Assembly: GCF_017303375.1 (NCBI RefSeq)
Contig: NZ_JAFKOH010000007.1
Span: 156,461 to 220,460, forward strand
Source: Bacillus sp. NTK074B
GTDB taxonomy: Bacteria > Bacillota > Bacilli > Bacillales > Bacillaceae_B
Direction of reading: 5' to 3'
Length of the DNA: 64,000 nucleotides
Program-made: the position numbers and the translations under genes
Shown here: positions 55,700-64,000 of the stretch, piece after piece
How the letters are laid out: each line of letters opens with the position of its first letter
How positions within the stretch are numbered: position 1 is the first letter of the stretch
Notes under the pieces: generated by a model
What the model was told of the DNA's origin: nothing
Database searches by the model: none
The model's input: the letters and a program-made list of their open reading frames with translations, nothing else

Positions 55700-55969
55700 T
55701 TATTTAGCACGTATTGATATAACGAATCTCCCTGCATTCGAATAGAAATTAAGACTCGAAACAAATAAACGATCCTCAAATGTTTCAATTTTGATGTAAT
55801 AGTCCTTTTGGGGCAAGTTCACTCGTTTGAATTCAATATTTCTTCGATAAGTAAAGTAGTCAGCTCCCAACGCTTTTCTGTTACCGTAGACAATAAATGG
55901 TTCATTATTCAGGAAGCCGCTTCAGACAGTTGGTTGAAAGTATAGTCCAATTGTTCCAGTTCGATACAT
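55700..55969 (-). pseudogene. Broken reading frame of unknown family
   Basis: An 89-codon frame from ATG 55969 to TAA 55700, interrupted by TGA at codon 16 (55922-55924). The distal 73 codons look coding (EPFIVYGNRKALGADYFTYR, DYYIKIETFEDRLFVSSLNF), a beta-rich protein end that I do not recognise. The region after the TGA has no SECIS-like hairpin, so I read it as a nonsense mutation. It sits between the orphan terminator and glpD. Confidence 0.4.
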
Positions 55970-56015
55970 AGAGTTATATCCTCATTCTACCAATTTGGAG
56001 GGGGAAAAGTGAATA

Positions 56016-56047
56016 AGAAAAAACGGCAGAATTTCTGCCGTTTTTTT
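56016..56047 (-). terminator. Terminator after glpD
   Basis: CGGCAGA pairs with TCTGCCG around ATT, flanked by A- and T-runs of seven; it abuts the glpD stop. Confidence 0.9.
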
Positions 56048-56048
56048 C

Positions 56049-57713
56049 TTATTCCTGTAAATCAACTGGTATCACCGCATTTTTCAATTCATTATTTAAA
56101 TCTGCGGTATATTTTGCTTTCTGCTCATCATTCCAATTCAATAACTTCGACATGATTTCGATGACAGGTTCTTTCCACTTTTCTACCCACTCACGATCGA
56201 AGAATAATGCCCCTGTTCGTCGAATGAAGAAATCCACAGGTGTGGCTGCCATTTCTTCCTGGATGGCATAAATAAGTTGGGCGTATAAATAAGGAGGTAC
56301 GGACATTTCATCAGTAGTGCCACTATAAGCATGAGCCAATTTGAAGAGCTGATCCACGTTTGAACCGTACATGCCGGCAAGTTTTCTGCCCTCTTCCTCA
56401 GTTAAACCATAATGAAGGGCTTCTCCTGCTTTTTGATCAATGAAGGATGGGAAGTTCTTGGATCCTCCGAAATGTCCGCCTGAAATCGGCATATGCTTCG
56501 TTGAAGAAGCCGGGAACTTTTGTTTATTCTCTTCTTTTAATCTTTTAGAAACAAGGTCAACGACATGTTCCCCCATCTTCCGGTAACCTGTCAATTTACC
56601 TCCTGCAATGGTAATGAGGCCGCTTTCCGCTTCCCAAACTTCATCTTTCCGGGAAATTTCTGAAGGGTCTTTGCCTTTTTCGAATATCAGTGGACGAACA
56701 CCTGCCCAGCTGGATTCAACATCCTCTTTCCCGACTGATACGTCAGGGAACATGAAGTGAATGGCGTTCAATATATAATCCCTGTCTTCCGATGTCATAT
56801 GGGGAGATGCTTTCTCCGAGTCAAAGAATGTGTCAGTAGTCCCTACATATGCCTTCCCGTCACGGGGAATCGCAAAAACCATGCGTCCATCGGGGGTATC
56901 GAAATAAACAGCCTGGTGAAGAGGGAATTTGCTCTGATCAATGACAAGATGAACCCCCTTGGTCAGACGAAGCTGTTTGTTATTGGTACTGTAATCCTTT
57001 CCACGGACATCATCCACCCATGGTCCTGCTGCATTGACGATTTTAGATCCACGGATTTGAATCTCTTCCCCAGTAACGAGGTCTTCTGCTTCAATTCCCA
57101 CAACTTTCTTATTGTCATAGAGGAAACGTTGGGATTTGGTATAGTTTAAGACCGTGGCCCCATGAGCGACTGCCTCTTTCATGACTTCGATCGTTAAACG
57201 GGCATCATCGGTACGATACTCAACGTAGTAGCCGCCGCCTTTCAAGCCGTCCTTTTTGACGAGGGGCTCTTTCGACAACGTTTCCGAGACAGAGAGCATG
57301 GACCGTCTTTCGCTTCTCTTTACACCGGCAAGGTAGTCATATACCTTCAATCCAATTGAAGTACTGAATTTGCCAAATGACCCTCCTTTATGAAGAGGTA
57401 GCAGCATCCATTCGGGAGTGGTGACATGTGGTCCATTTTCGTAAACAATTTCACGTTCTTTCCCTACTTCTGCCACCATTTTTACTTCGAATTGTTTTAA
57501 ATACCGTAATCCTCCATGCACCAATTTGGTTGAACGGCTGGACGTTCCCGCTGCGAAATCCTGCATTTCGACGAGGGCAACCTTCATTCCGCGTTTGGAT
57601 GCATCGAGAGCGATCCCAGCTCCCGTAATTCCTCCACCGATTACGATCAGGTCGAAATGGTTCTCGGACAATGTATGTTTTACTTCTCTTCTTGCAGTAC
57701 TTGAAAATGTCAT
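56049..57713 (-). CDS. glpD: Aerobic glycerol-3-phosphate dehydrogenase
   Basis: A 554-residue FAD enzyme that oxidises glycerol 3-phosphate to dihydroxyacetone phosphate and feeds electrons to menaquinone. The FAD motif GGGITGAG is at 26-33; [17 protein letters not shown] and [14 protein letters not shown] are family marks; VGTTDTF and [15 protein letters not shown] follow. Ribosome site AGGAGGAA. It has its own promoter and a GlpP-type leader terminator between it and glpK. Confidence 0.96.
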   Translation of the reverse strand: MTFSSTARREVKHTLSENHFDLIVIGGGITGAGIALDASKRGMKVALVEMQDFAAGTSSRSTKLVHGGLRYLKQFEVKMVAEVGKEREIVYENGPHVTTPEWMLLPLHKGGSFGKFSTSIGLKVYDYLAGVKRSERRSMLSVSETLSKEPLVKKDGLKGGGYYVEYRTDDARLTIEVMKEAVAHGATVLNYTKSQRFLYDNKKVVGIEAEDLVTGEEIQIRGSKIVNAAGPWVDDVRGKDYSTNNKQLRLTKGVHLVIDQSKFPLHQAVYFDTPDGRMVFAIPRDGKAYVGTTDTFFDSEKASPHMTSEDRDYILNAIHFMFPDVSVGKEDVESSWAGVRPLIFEKGKDPSEISRKDEVWEAESGLITIAGGKLTGYRKMGEHVVDLVSKRLKEENKQKFPASSTKHMPISGGHFGGSKNFPSFIDQKAGEALHYGLTEEEGRKLAGMYGSNVDQLFKLAHAYSGTTDEMSVPPYLYAQLIYAIQEEMAATPVDFFIRRTGALFFDREWVEKWKEPVIEIMSKLLNWNDEQKAKYTADLNNELKNAVIPVDLQE

Positions 57714-57736
57714 GGTTTAAGTTCCTCCTAGGGATT

Positions 57737-57751
57737 ATTGAAATCGTTTAT
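57737..57751 (-). promoter_or_regulatory. Possible cre site before glpD
   Basis: TTGAAATCGTTTATA (plus strand) matches the CcpA consensus WTGNAANCGNWNNCW at 14 of 15 positions. It lies downstream of the leader terminator, close to the glpD start, so a roadblock effect would be needed. Confidence 0.35.
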
Positions 57752-57769
57752 ACTTTACTGTTTATCCAT

Positions 57770-57868
57770 AAAAAAAGAGACCGAAACAAACATCATGACT
57801 GTAATGTGCCATAATGTATGCTCGGTCTCTCTAAGTCTCTAACCGTTTATTAACTTGTAACCATTATA
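57770..57868 (-). promoter_or_regulatory. glpD promoter and GlpP-responsive leader terminator
   Basis: On the minus strand an extended -10 TGATATAAT (TATAAT at 57863-57868) is followed by ACAAGTTAATA, then AGAGACTTAGAGAGAC (57825-57840), then a terminator: AGAGACCGA (57822-57830) pairs with TCGGTCTCT (57776-57784) with a T-run. GlpP bound to glycerol 3-phosphate is known to prevent termination in B. subtilis glp leaders. Confidence 0.8.
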
Positions 57869-57881
57869 TCATAGGATTCTA

Positions 57882-59390
<1,509 letters not shown>

Positions 59391-60221
59391 TTAATTTTCA
59401 GTTGATAATTGATGTACTTTTTTCGCTAAACTGGTCTTTCTGTCACTTGCATAAGCAAGTCCAAGCACGGCAAATGTGATGATCAGAACGATCCAGAAGC
59501 TAGCAGTGACTTGTCCAATGAAGATCGCTTTATAAAATACTCCACCTAATGATCCCCCAAGGGCTGGTCCGACTACCGGAATCCATGAATATCCCCAGTT
59601 TGATGGTCCTTTTCCTGGAATGGGAAGTAGAAAGTGTGCAATGCGCGGTCCAAGATCACGGGCAGGATTAATGGCGTAGCCGGTTGTCCCACCAAGTGAG
59701 ATCCCAATCGCGATAATAAGGAAACCGACAATAAATGGATTTAATCCGTCTGTAAAGGTATTCGCCCCTATAGATAATAATCCTACTACTAACACAAAAG
59801 TTCCAATGATTTCACTCAATAAATTTGAAAAATAATGTGGAATGGCAGGACCTGTAGCAAAAACGCCTAATTTAACTCCTGGATCCTTTGTTGCGTGCCA
59901 ATGCGGCAGAAAGTGTAAATATGTGATGGATGCCCCTATAATCGCCCCGATCATTTGAGCAAGGATGTATTTCGGAACATCAGTCCATGGGAAATCCCCG
60001 TTAAAAGCAAGTCCCAGTGTGACAGCCGGATTTAAGTGAGCGCCGCTGAACTGCCCGACAGCATATACACTCATGGCAACACCTAATCCCCATCCAAATG
60101 TGATGACGATCCACCCGGCGTTATAAGCAAATGACTTCTTCAAATTCACATTGGCACAAACCCCGGCACCGAATATAATCAGCATCGCTGTACCAACCAC
60201 TTCTCCTAAAAATGCATTCAT
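59391..60221 (-). CDS. glpF: Glycerol uptake facilitator
   Basis: A 276-residue aquaglyceroporin with six helices and two half-helices carrying SGAHLNPAVTLG and GYAINPARDLGPR, the two NPA boxes; the following Asp in the second box marks a glycerol channel. The ATG at 60221 follows GAGGGATG; the longer frame upstream lies in the leader. First gene of the glpFK unit, 18 bases before glpK. Confidence 0.95.
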   Translation of the reverse strand: MNAFLGEVVGTAMLIIFGAGVCANVNLKKSFAYNAGWIVITFGWGLGVAMSVYAVGQFSGAHLNPAVTLGLAFNGDFPWTDVPKYILAQMIGAIIGASITYLHFLPHWHATKDPGVKLGVFATGPAIPHYFSNLLSEIIGTFVLVVGLLSIGANTFTDGLNPFIVGFLIIAIGISLGGTTGYAINPARDLGPRIAHFLLPIPGKGPSNWGYSWIPVVGPALGGSLGGVFYKAIFIGQVTASFWIVLIITFAVLGLAYASDRKTSLAKKVHQLSTEN

Positions 60222-60420
60222 GTAACATCCCTCGTTTCGATTGATATAGTCCTGTTTAAAGCGATATCTAAAAAATATGTCCGCGGCATTTGTGACGAAT
60301 CGCATCCAAGTGCATCGAATACAGTTTCGAGGCTTTTAAGCTCGTTTACCCTATAATTACAGAATATAATCGCATTAATTACCTTGGAAGTTAAAAACAG
60401 AACCTGTTGGATTGTAAAAC

Positions 60421-60480
60421 AAAAAGACTCACGGAATATGCCCAATGGTACAGGCACTTCACGTGAGTCTCTTCGTCTCT
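60421..60480 (-). promoter_or_regulatory. GlpP-responsive leader terminator of glpFK
   Basis: On the minus strand AGAGACGAAGAGAC (60467-60480) leads into a terminator, AGACTCACG pairing with CGTGAGTCT (60462-60470, 60425-60433), with a T-rich tail. It shares ACAAGTTAATA and the AGAGAC repeat with the glpD leader. Confidence 0.8.
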
Positions 60481-60505
60481 TTCACAATGTATTAACTTGT
60501 GCATT

Positions 60506-60534
60506 ATGTTACTCCATAATGAAAGCGGTGTCAA
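60506..60534 (-). promoter_or_regulatory. glpFK promoter with overlapping cre site
   Basis: TTGACA (60529-60534) and TAACAT (60506-60511), 17-base spacer, on the minus strand. ATGAAAGCGGTGTCA at 60519-60533 is a perfect match to the CcpA cre consensus and covers the -35 box, which predicts catabolite repression of glycerol uptake. Confidence 0.8.
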
Positions 60535-60551
60535 TGGGTTTTCATTATTTT

Positions 60552-61109
60552 TTACCTGTCAAAATGTTTCCACAGGATTCGGTTCGAAGTTGTGATTGCC
60601 GTAGCACCTGCATCAAGAGCAGCTTTCACTTCTTCCACCGTGTCAATCAGACCACCTGCAAAGATAGGTTTACCAGTTTTTTCTCCGATCTCTTTAATGA
60701 TCTTAGGGACGACTCCGGGAAGTACTTCGATGAAATCCGGATCCGTCTTCTGAATCAATTCGATGCTTCGATTCATGGCGCTGGAATCAATGACAAACAT
60801 TCTCTGTGTGGCAAAGACCCCTTTTTGCCTTGCTTTTTTTATGACGTTCCCTTTAGTGGAAATGATGCCATAAGGCTTGATCTCCTGACAAACATATTCC
60901 GCTGCATATTCATCACTCGCCAGACCATGCATGAGATCCAGGTGTAAAAACATTTTGCGATTCTCTTTACGGGCAAATTCAAATACGCTTTTCAGCATTC
61001 CGACATGAAGATCGAGAAATACCCCGTATTCGAAAGAGGTTTCGAGCATTTTATCAAAATCTTTCATGGATCGTATGGCTGGCAGAATCTTTTGACCTTC
61101 AAAACTCAC
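60552..61109 (-). CDS. glpP: Glycerol-3-phosphate-responsive antiterminator
   Basis: A 185-residue RNA-binding regulator with a TIM-barrel-like fold. ILPAIRSMKDFDKMLETSFEYG, HLDLMHGLASDEYAAEYVCQ, GIISTKGNVI, FIEVLPGVVPKII and FAGGLIDTVEEV match GlpP. With glycerol 3-phosphate it stops termination in the glp leaders. I choose GTG 61109, 8 bases after AAGGAG, which gives VSFEGQKILPAIR as in the family; the longer frame is not supported. An extended -10 TGGTATAAT lies upstream (61159-61164). Confidence 0.95.
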   Translation of the reverse strand: MSFEGQKILPAIRSMKDFDKMLETSFEYGVFLDLHVGMLKSVFEFARKENRKMFLHLDLMHGLASDEYAAEYVCQEIKPYGIISTKGNVIKKARQKGVFATQRMFVIDSSAMNRSIELIQKTDPDFIEVLPGVVPKIIKEIGEKTGKPIFAGGLIDTVEEVKAALDAGATAITTSNRILWKHFDR

Positions 61110-61164
61110 TTTCTTCCACTCCTTAGTACATATTCTACGTATGGTTTTCACAAGGAGAAATTAT

Positions 61165-61570
61165 ACCATAGTTACATTGGCATGGTTTCAAAGTTGTATA
61201 AATTGATTTTACCACAATATGTAAATGGTGGTGAACTAAACTGGTATGACCAACTTTTTGGATTTTGGCAAAAGGAGAACCTTTATGGGACGTTCTCCCA
61301 GGAGGACGGAATTAGAGTAAAACCAACGTTTACCTTTCCAATAAGAGAACTAATCCTGATCACCCTTTTAGAATCTTGATCTTATATTATTGCTCCTGTT
61401 TTAAATTTATCAATCCCCATGTCATTTTATTAATCCTCATCTTAAACAATCAATCCACCTTGTTTTGCGTGTCCTCACAAAAAATGAATCTGAAAGAACG
61501 TACTTTTATAGTGAATTCTTTCAAACTACAAATCGATCGTGTCCATATTTTTCTATTTCACCTTACCGTC
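61165..61570. other. Intergenic region with one doubtful small frame
   Basis: A plus-strand frame at 61182-61379 gives a 65-residue peptide (MVSKLYKLILPQYVNGGELN onward) with plausible composition but no ribosome site. It may be chance or the end of a lost gene. I see nothing else here. Confidence 0.3.
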
Positions 61571-62812
61571 TTAAAAGGCCCAATTCCCATTCCTAAAGAT
61601 AGGAATCTTTCTTCCATCACGGCAAACACCATCAATATCCATGCTTTCTGAACCAATCATAAAGTCTTCATGTACTACACTTTCATTGAGTCCTCTTTCC
61701 TCACGCTCTTCATCCGATAAGATGTTCCCATCCTTAATGCAAGTAGGGTAAGAAGATCCGATCGCTAAATGATTTGATGCATTCTCATCAAATAAAGTAT
61801 TGAAAAAAAGAACACCTGAATTTGAGATCGGTGATTGATGTGGAACCAGAGCCACTTCACCCAGGTAGGCTGCGCCTTCATCGGTCTCAATTAATTTCTT
61901 TAGGATCTCTTCCCCTGCTTCAGCCGACACTTCAGTAATTTTCCCGTCAGCAAAAGTAAGGGTGAAGCCCTCAATCACATTTCCGTTATAGGCCAGGGGT
62001 TTGGTGCTGGTGACCGTTCCATTCACCCCTGTTCTCACAGGGACAGTATACACCTCTTCAGTCGGCATATTCGCTATGAAATTGGTACCCAGAGGTGTCT
62101 TGCTTGCACCTGTAAGCCAAATATGGTCCTCATGCAGATCGATTGAAAGGTCCGTCCCTCTATCAGTATAGTGAAGGCTGCGGAGACTCAGGGAATTGAG
62201 TTGCGTCGCTTTATCGGAGAGGGCTTGGATATGGGATTTCCAAGCGGTAATGGGATCCGGACGGTCGATTCGAACCGATGTGAATATCCTTTCCCACAGA
62301 CTTGGGACTCTATCAGGCTGCGGTAGTTCGGGAAATACTTTATCAGCCCATTTCTCGGAAGGGATGGCGACGATCGACCAGCTGATTTCGTCCTTTTCGA
62401 TCGCTTCATAAAACCGATCTAGTGCATCTCCACTGGCTTTCTCATAATTAAGGATTCGGTCAGGTTCGATTCCTTTTAGGAGATCTGGGTCATTAGCTTC
62501 TATTTGCAGAAACGCTCCTTTAACGTCCACCACCCATTCATGCGCAGCAGCAAGCCAGCTTGGATATTCATAGAAGACATCTTCCGGCGCCATTTCATAA
62601 TGGGTTCTCATAATCTCCTCATCGTACCATTGGACATGTACATTTCTTGCCCCGGCAAGATAGGCTTCTTTCACAACGATACGTACAAAATTTTCTGTTC
62701 CTAGCGGCGCAGAGATCCAAACGGGTTGATCTGCCTGTACGTTCAGCCCGACTTTGATGGCAAGCTCGGCATATTTTTTTACTTTATCTTGAAAGTCTTT
62801 ATGTAGGGTCAT
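61571..62812 (-). CDS. M29 family aminopeptidase
   Basis: A 413-residue metallo-aminopeptidase of the PepS/AmpS (thermophilic aminopeptidase T) family. Metal ligands are in GFTLTFADGKI and LGEVALVPHQSPI, and in NSGVLFFNTLFDENASNHLAIGSSYP split over two strands, ending with HEDFMIGS. It removes N-terminal residues from peptides. Ribosome site AGGAGAA. It contains a GGGACGGACC repeat at 62149-62158 encoding R-G-T-D-L. Confidence 0.92.
   Translation of the reverse strand: MTLHKDFQDKVKKYAELAIKVGLNVQADQPVWISAPLGTENFVRIVVKEAYLAGARNVHVQWYDEEIMRTHYEMAPEDVFYEYPSWLAAAHEWVVDVKGAFLQIEANDPDLLKGIEPDRILNYEKASGDALDRFYEAIEKDEISWSIVAIPSEKWADKVFPELPQPDRVPSLWERIFTSVRIDRPDPITAWKSHIQALSDKATQLNSLSLRSLHYTDRGTDLSIDLHEDHIWLTGASKTPLGTNFIANMPTEEVYTVPVRTGVNGTVTSTKPLAYNGNVIEGFTLTFADGKITEVSAEAGEEILKKLIETDEGAAYLGEVALVPHQSPISNSGVLFFNTLFDENASNHLAIGSSYPTCIKDGNILSDEEREERGLNESVVHEDFMIGSESMDIDGVCRDGRKIPIFRNGNWAF
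62149..62158. repeat. GGGACGGACC repeat, copy 7, inside the aminopeptidase gene
   Basis: GGTCCGTCCC on the plus strand; on the coding strand it encodes part of DRGTDLS. Confidence 0.6.
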
Positions 62813-62823
62813 TCTGAATTCTC

Positions 62824-63255
62824 CTATTCCAGTATTCGATTGATGTGGCTTTTCATTTTTTTTACGGTTTCTTCCAATGTTTCGAATGGTTCTTCGATCT
62901 CAGCATTTCCAAAGAATAAATCACCAAATCGGTCTGCTTCTTCATTTCGTGGTATGACATGCATATGATAATGAGTCAATTCATTGTAGATGCCCCCATT
63001 CTGGCAGATTGTCACTCCATATGGATGGTATAAGGCATGAATGGCTGTCGTCACGAGTTGTGATGCCTTCATGATCGAGAGGCTCACTTCTAGCTCCATT
63101 TCGATTACCTCCACCCTATGTTTCTTAGGAAGGATCAGTGTATGACCCGGGTGATGTGGAGCATGATCCAACAAGCAGGTGACATGCTCATCTTCGTAAA
63201 CGATGTATACTTTCTCTTCCCCATTGGCAAGCTTGCAGCCAAGGCAATCGTTCAT
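62824..63255 (-). CDS. HIT family hydrolase
   Basis: A 143-residue histidine-triad protein. The catalytic motif is H95-Y-H97-M-H99-V-I-P; C4 and C7 near the start are the usual zinc ligands in this branch. Members hydrolyse nucleoside phosphoramidates or dinucleoside polyphosphates. The ATG at 63255 follows GGAGGAA. The M29 aminopeptidase gene starts 12 bases downstream, suggesting an operon. Confidence 0.9.
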   Translation of the reverse strand: MNDCLGCKLANGEEKVYIVYEDEHVTCLLDHAPHHPGHTLILPKKHRVEVIEMELEVSLSIMKASQLVTTAIHALYHPYGVTICQNGGIYNELTHYHMHVIPRNEEADRFGDLFFGNAEIEEPFETLEETVKKMKSHINRILE

Positions 63256-63377
63256 GAGAGTTCCTCCGATCGTCATTATTTTAAAGGTATTTTCTTTATG
63301 GATGTCGAATCCTGTTGAATAAAGAATATAATAGTTTCCTTTATCATATCATGTAATGGAAGGAAGGTCAGAAAATA

Positions 63378-63881
63378 TTGGAAATCATATTATTAAACGA
63401 AACTCATGCTGAGGATTATTGGAACCTTAGGCTTGAAATGCTGAAACAGAACCCTGAAAGCTTTGGCAGCAGTTATGCAGAAGCGATAAATCATAAGCAC
63501 CCAATCAAGAATGCAGCTGAAAGACTTTCACATGATGGGAACTGCACGTTTGGCTGCTTCTCAGGGAATCAATTGGTAGGGGCAGTGACAATGGTGCGGG
63601 AAAAAGGGATAAAAATGAATCATAAAGCATCCATCTACGCTATGTATGTGAACCTTTCACACAGAGGACAAGGTGTAGGCAGAGGATTGATGGAATCGGC
63701 CGTAAACCGTGCCAGGAAAACAAATGGAATTGAACAGCTTTTGATCACAGTGGTTACAACAAATGAAACAGCAAGGGGTCTTTACCATTCGTGCGGCTTT
63801 AAGCCCTACGGAACGGAAAAAAGAGCATTGAAATATAATGGAGAATATTATGATGAAGAGTTAATGGTTTTGTTTTTGTAG
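63378..63881 (+). CDS. GNAT family N-acetyltransferase
   Basis: A 167-residue acetyltransferase. Motif A is YAMYVNLSHRGQGVGRGLME with the acetyl-CoA loop R-G-Q-G-V-G-R-G; motif B is TNETARGLYHSCGFKPYGTEKRALK. Start TTG with AGGAAGG about 10 bases upstream. Substrate unknown; the fold resembles RimI-like and small-molecule acetyltransferases. Divergent from the HIT gene. Confidence 0.88.
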   Translation: MEIILLNETHAEDYWNLRLEMLKQNPESFGSSYAEAINHKHPIKNAAERLSHDGNCTFGCFSGNQLVGAVTMVREKGIKMNHKASIYAMYVNLSHRGQGVGRGLMESAVNRARKTNGIEQLLITVVTTNETARGLYHSCGFKPYGTEKRALKYNGEYYDEELMVLFL

Positions 63882-64000
63882 TCTTCCGAATATTCATTAC
63901 TAACAAGACTTTTATTTTAAAAGAAGGCTGTTTTCGTAAACATTGTTGCTTTTGGATGTAGCGAGTGGCTGTTGATTGCAGCGAGTGGTGCTCGCTTTCC
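63882..64000. other. Right edge, no gene identified
   Basis: The last 119 bases hold a short direct repeat, GCGAGTGG, at two places near the end, and no recognisable frame. Confidence 0.3.

Noticed and set aside
55922..55924. In-frame TGA at codon 16 of the 55700-55969 frame as a third selenocysteine
   Set aside because: No hairpin with a GUU loop at SECIS distance, no Cys or redox motif nearby, no recognised family, and the region is full of decayed genes.
63955..64000. GCGAGTGG direct repeats at the right edge as a repeat array or CRISPR
   Set aside because: Two copies only, with no regular spacer, and the window ends.

Overview
This is 64 kb of chromosome from a low-to-moderate GC, endospore-forming member of the Bacillaceae. 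The evidence is four minor acid-soluble spore proteins (SspN, Tlp, SspO, SspP), CotM-, YjcZ- and FbpB-like proteins, AGGAGG ribosome sites, LexA boxes of the Bacillus type, and the yneN-sspN-tlp-yneP-yneQ-yneR-plsY-yneT-parE-parC-alsT gene order of Bacillus subtilis, broken by a few insertions. A Rossellomorea or marine Bacillus type of host is my inference. I see no rRNA or tRNA genes, insertion sequences, prophage or CRISPR array.

Layout. 1-4.8 kb: the end of a sulfate-assimilation and siroheme operon (sat, cysC, sir, a DUF3906 gene, sumT, sirB, sirC). 5.2-7.5 kb: xpt-pbuX behind a guanine riboswitch with a possible PurR operator. 7.6-11.2 kb: an acyl-CoA synthetase, a ykuK-type gene broken by an in-frame stop, and a freestanding LAGLIDADG endonuclease whose promoter carries a LexA box. 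11.7-20.3 kb: staygreen-like, secreted and SWIM proteins, alsT, parC-parE, yneT. 20.5-24.6 kb: an osmoprotectant ABC transporter and an NCS2 permease. 24.8-33.9 kb: plsY, a CapA-like protein, the yne genes, small spore proteins and aconitase. 33.9-37.4 kb: a selenium locus. 37.4-53.5 kb: helicase, lytic transglycosylase, BCCT transporter, two LysM/3D wall proteins, a globin-coupled chemoreceptor, MetAP, LrgAB, DJ-1 family protein, topoisomerase III and Xaa-Pro peptidase. 53.7-56 kb: a candidate type I toxin gene, DUF4064, Nudix, then decayed genes. 56-61.1 kb: the glp regulon (glpP, glpF, glpK, glpD). 61.5-63.9 kb: aminopeptidase, HIT protein, acetyltransferase.

The main result is the selenium locus. 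Selenophosphate synthetase has an in-frame UGA exactly at its catalytic selenocysteine position (A-G-U-G-C-K). On the opposite strand a second open frame, hidden by its own UGA, encodes a 79-residue SelW/SelT/SelH (Rdx) family protein with a C-x-x-U motif. Both UGAs are followed at bacterial SECIS distance by a perfect hairpin with the same three-base loop, GUU, closed by an A-U pair. With selA nearby, this supports selenocysteine decoding in this host; selB and selC are not in the window.

Other points of interest are LexA control of a homing endonuclease, a second strong LexA palindrome without an obvious gene, the 31-residue holin-like toxin gene, a repeated 10-mer (GGGACGGACC, seven copies, three of them inside genes), a shared leader motif in the two GlpP-controlled transcripts, and an operator-like repeat around the alsT -10 box.
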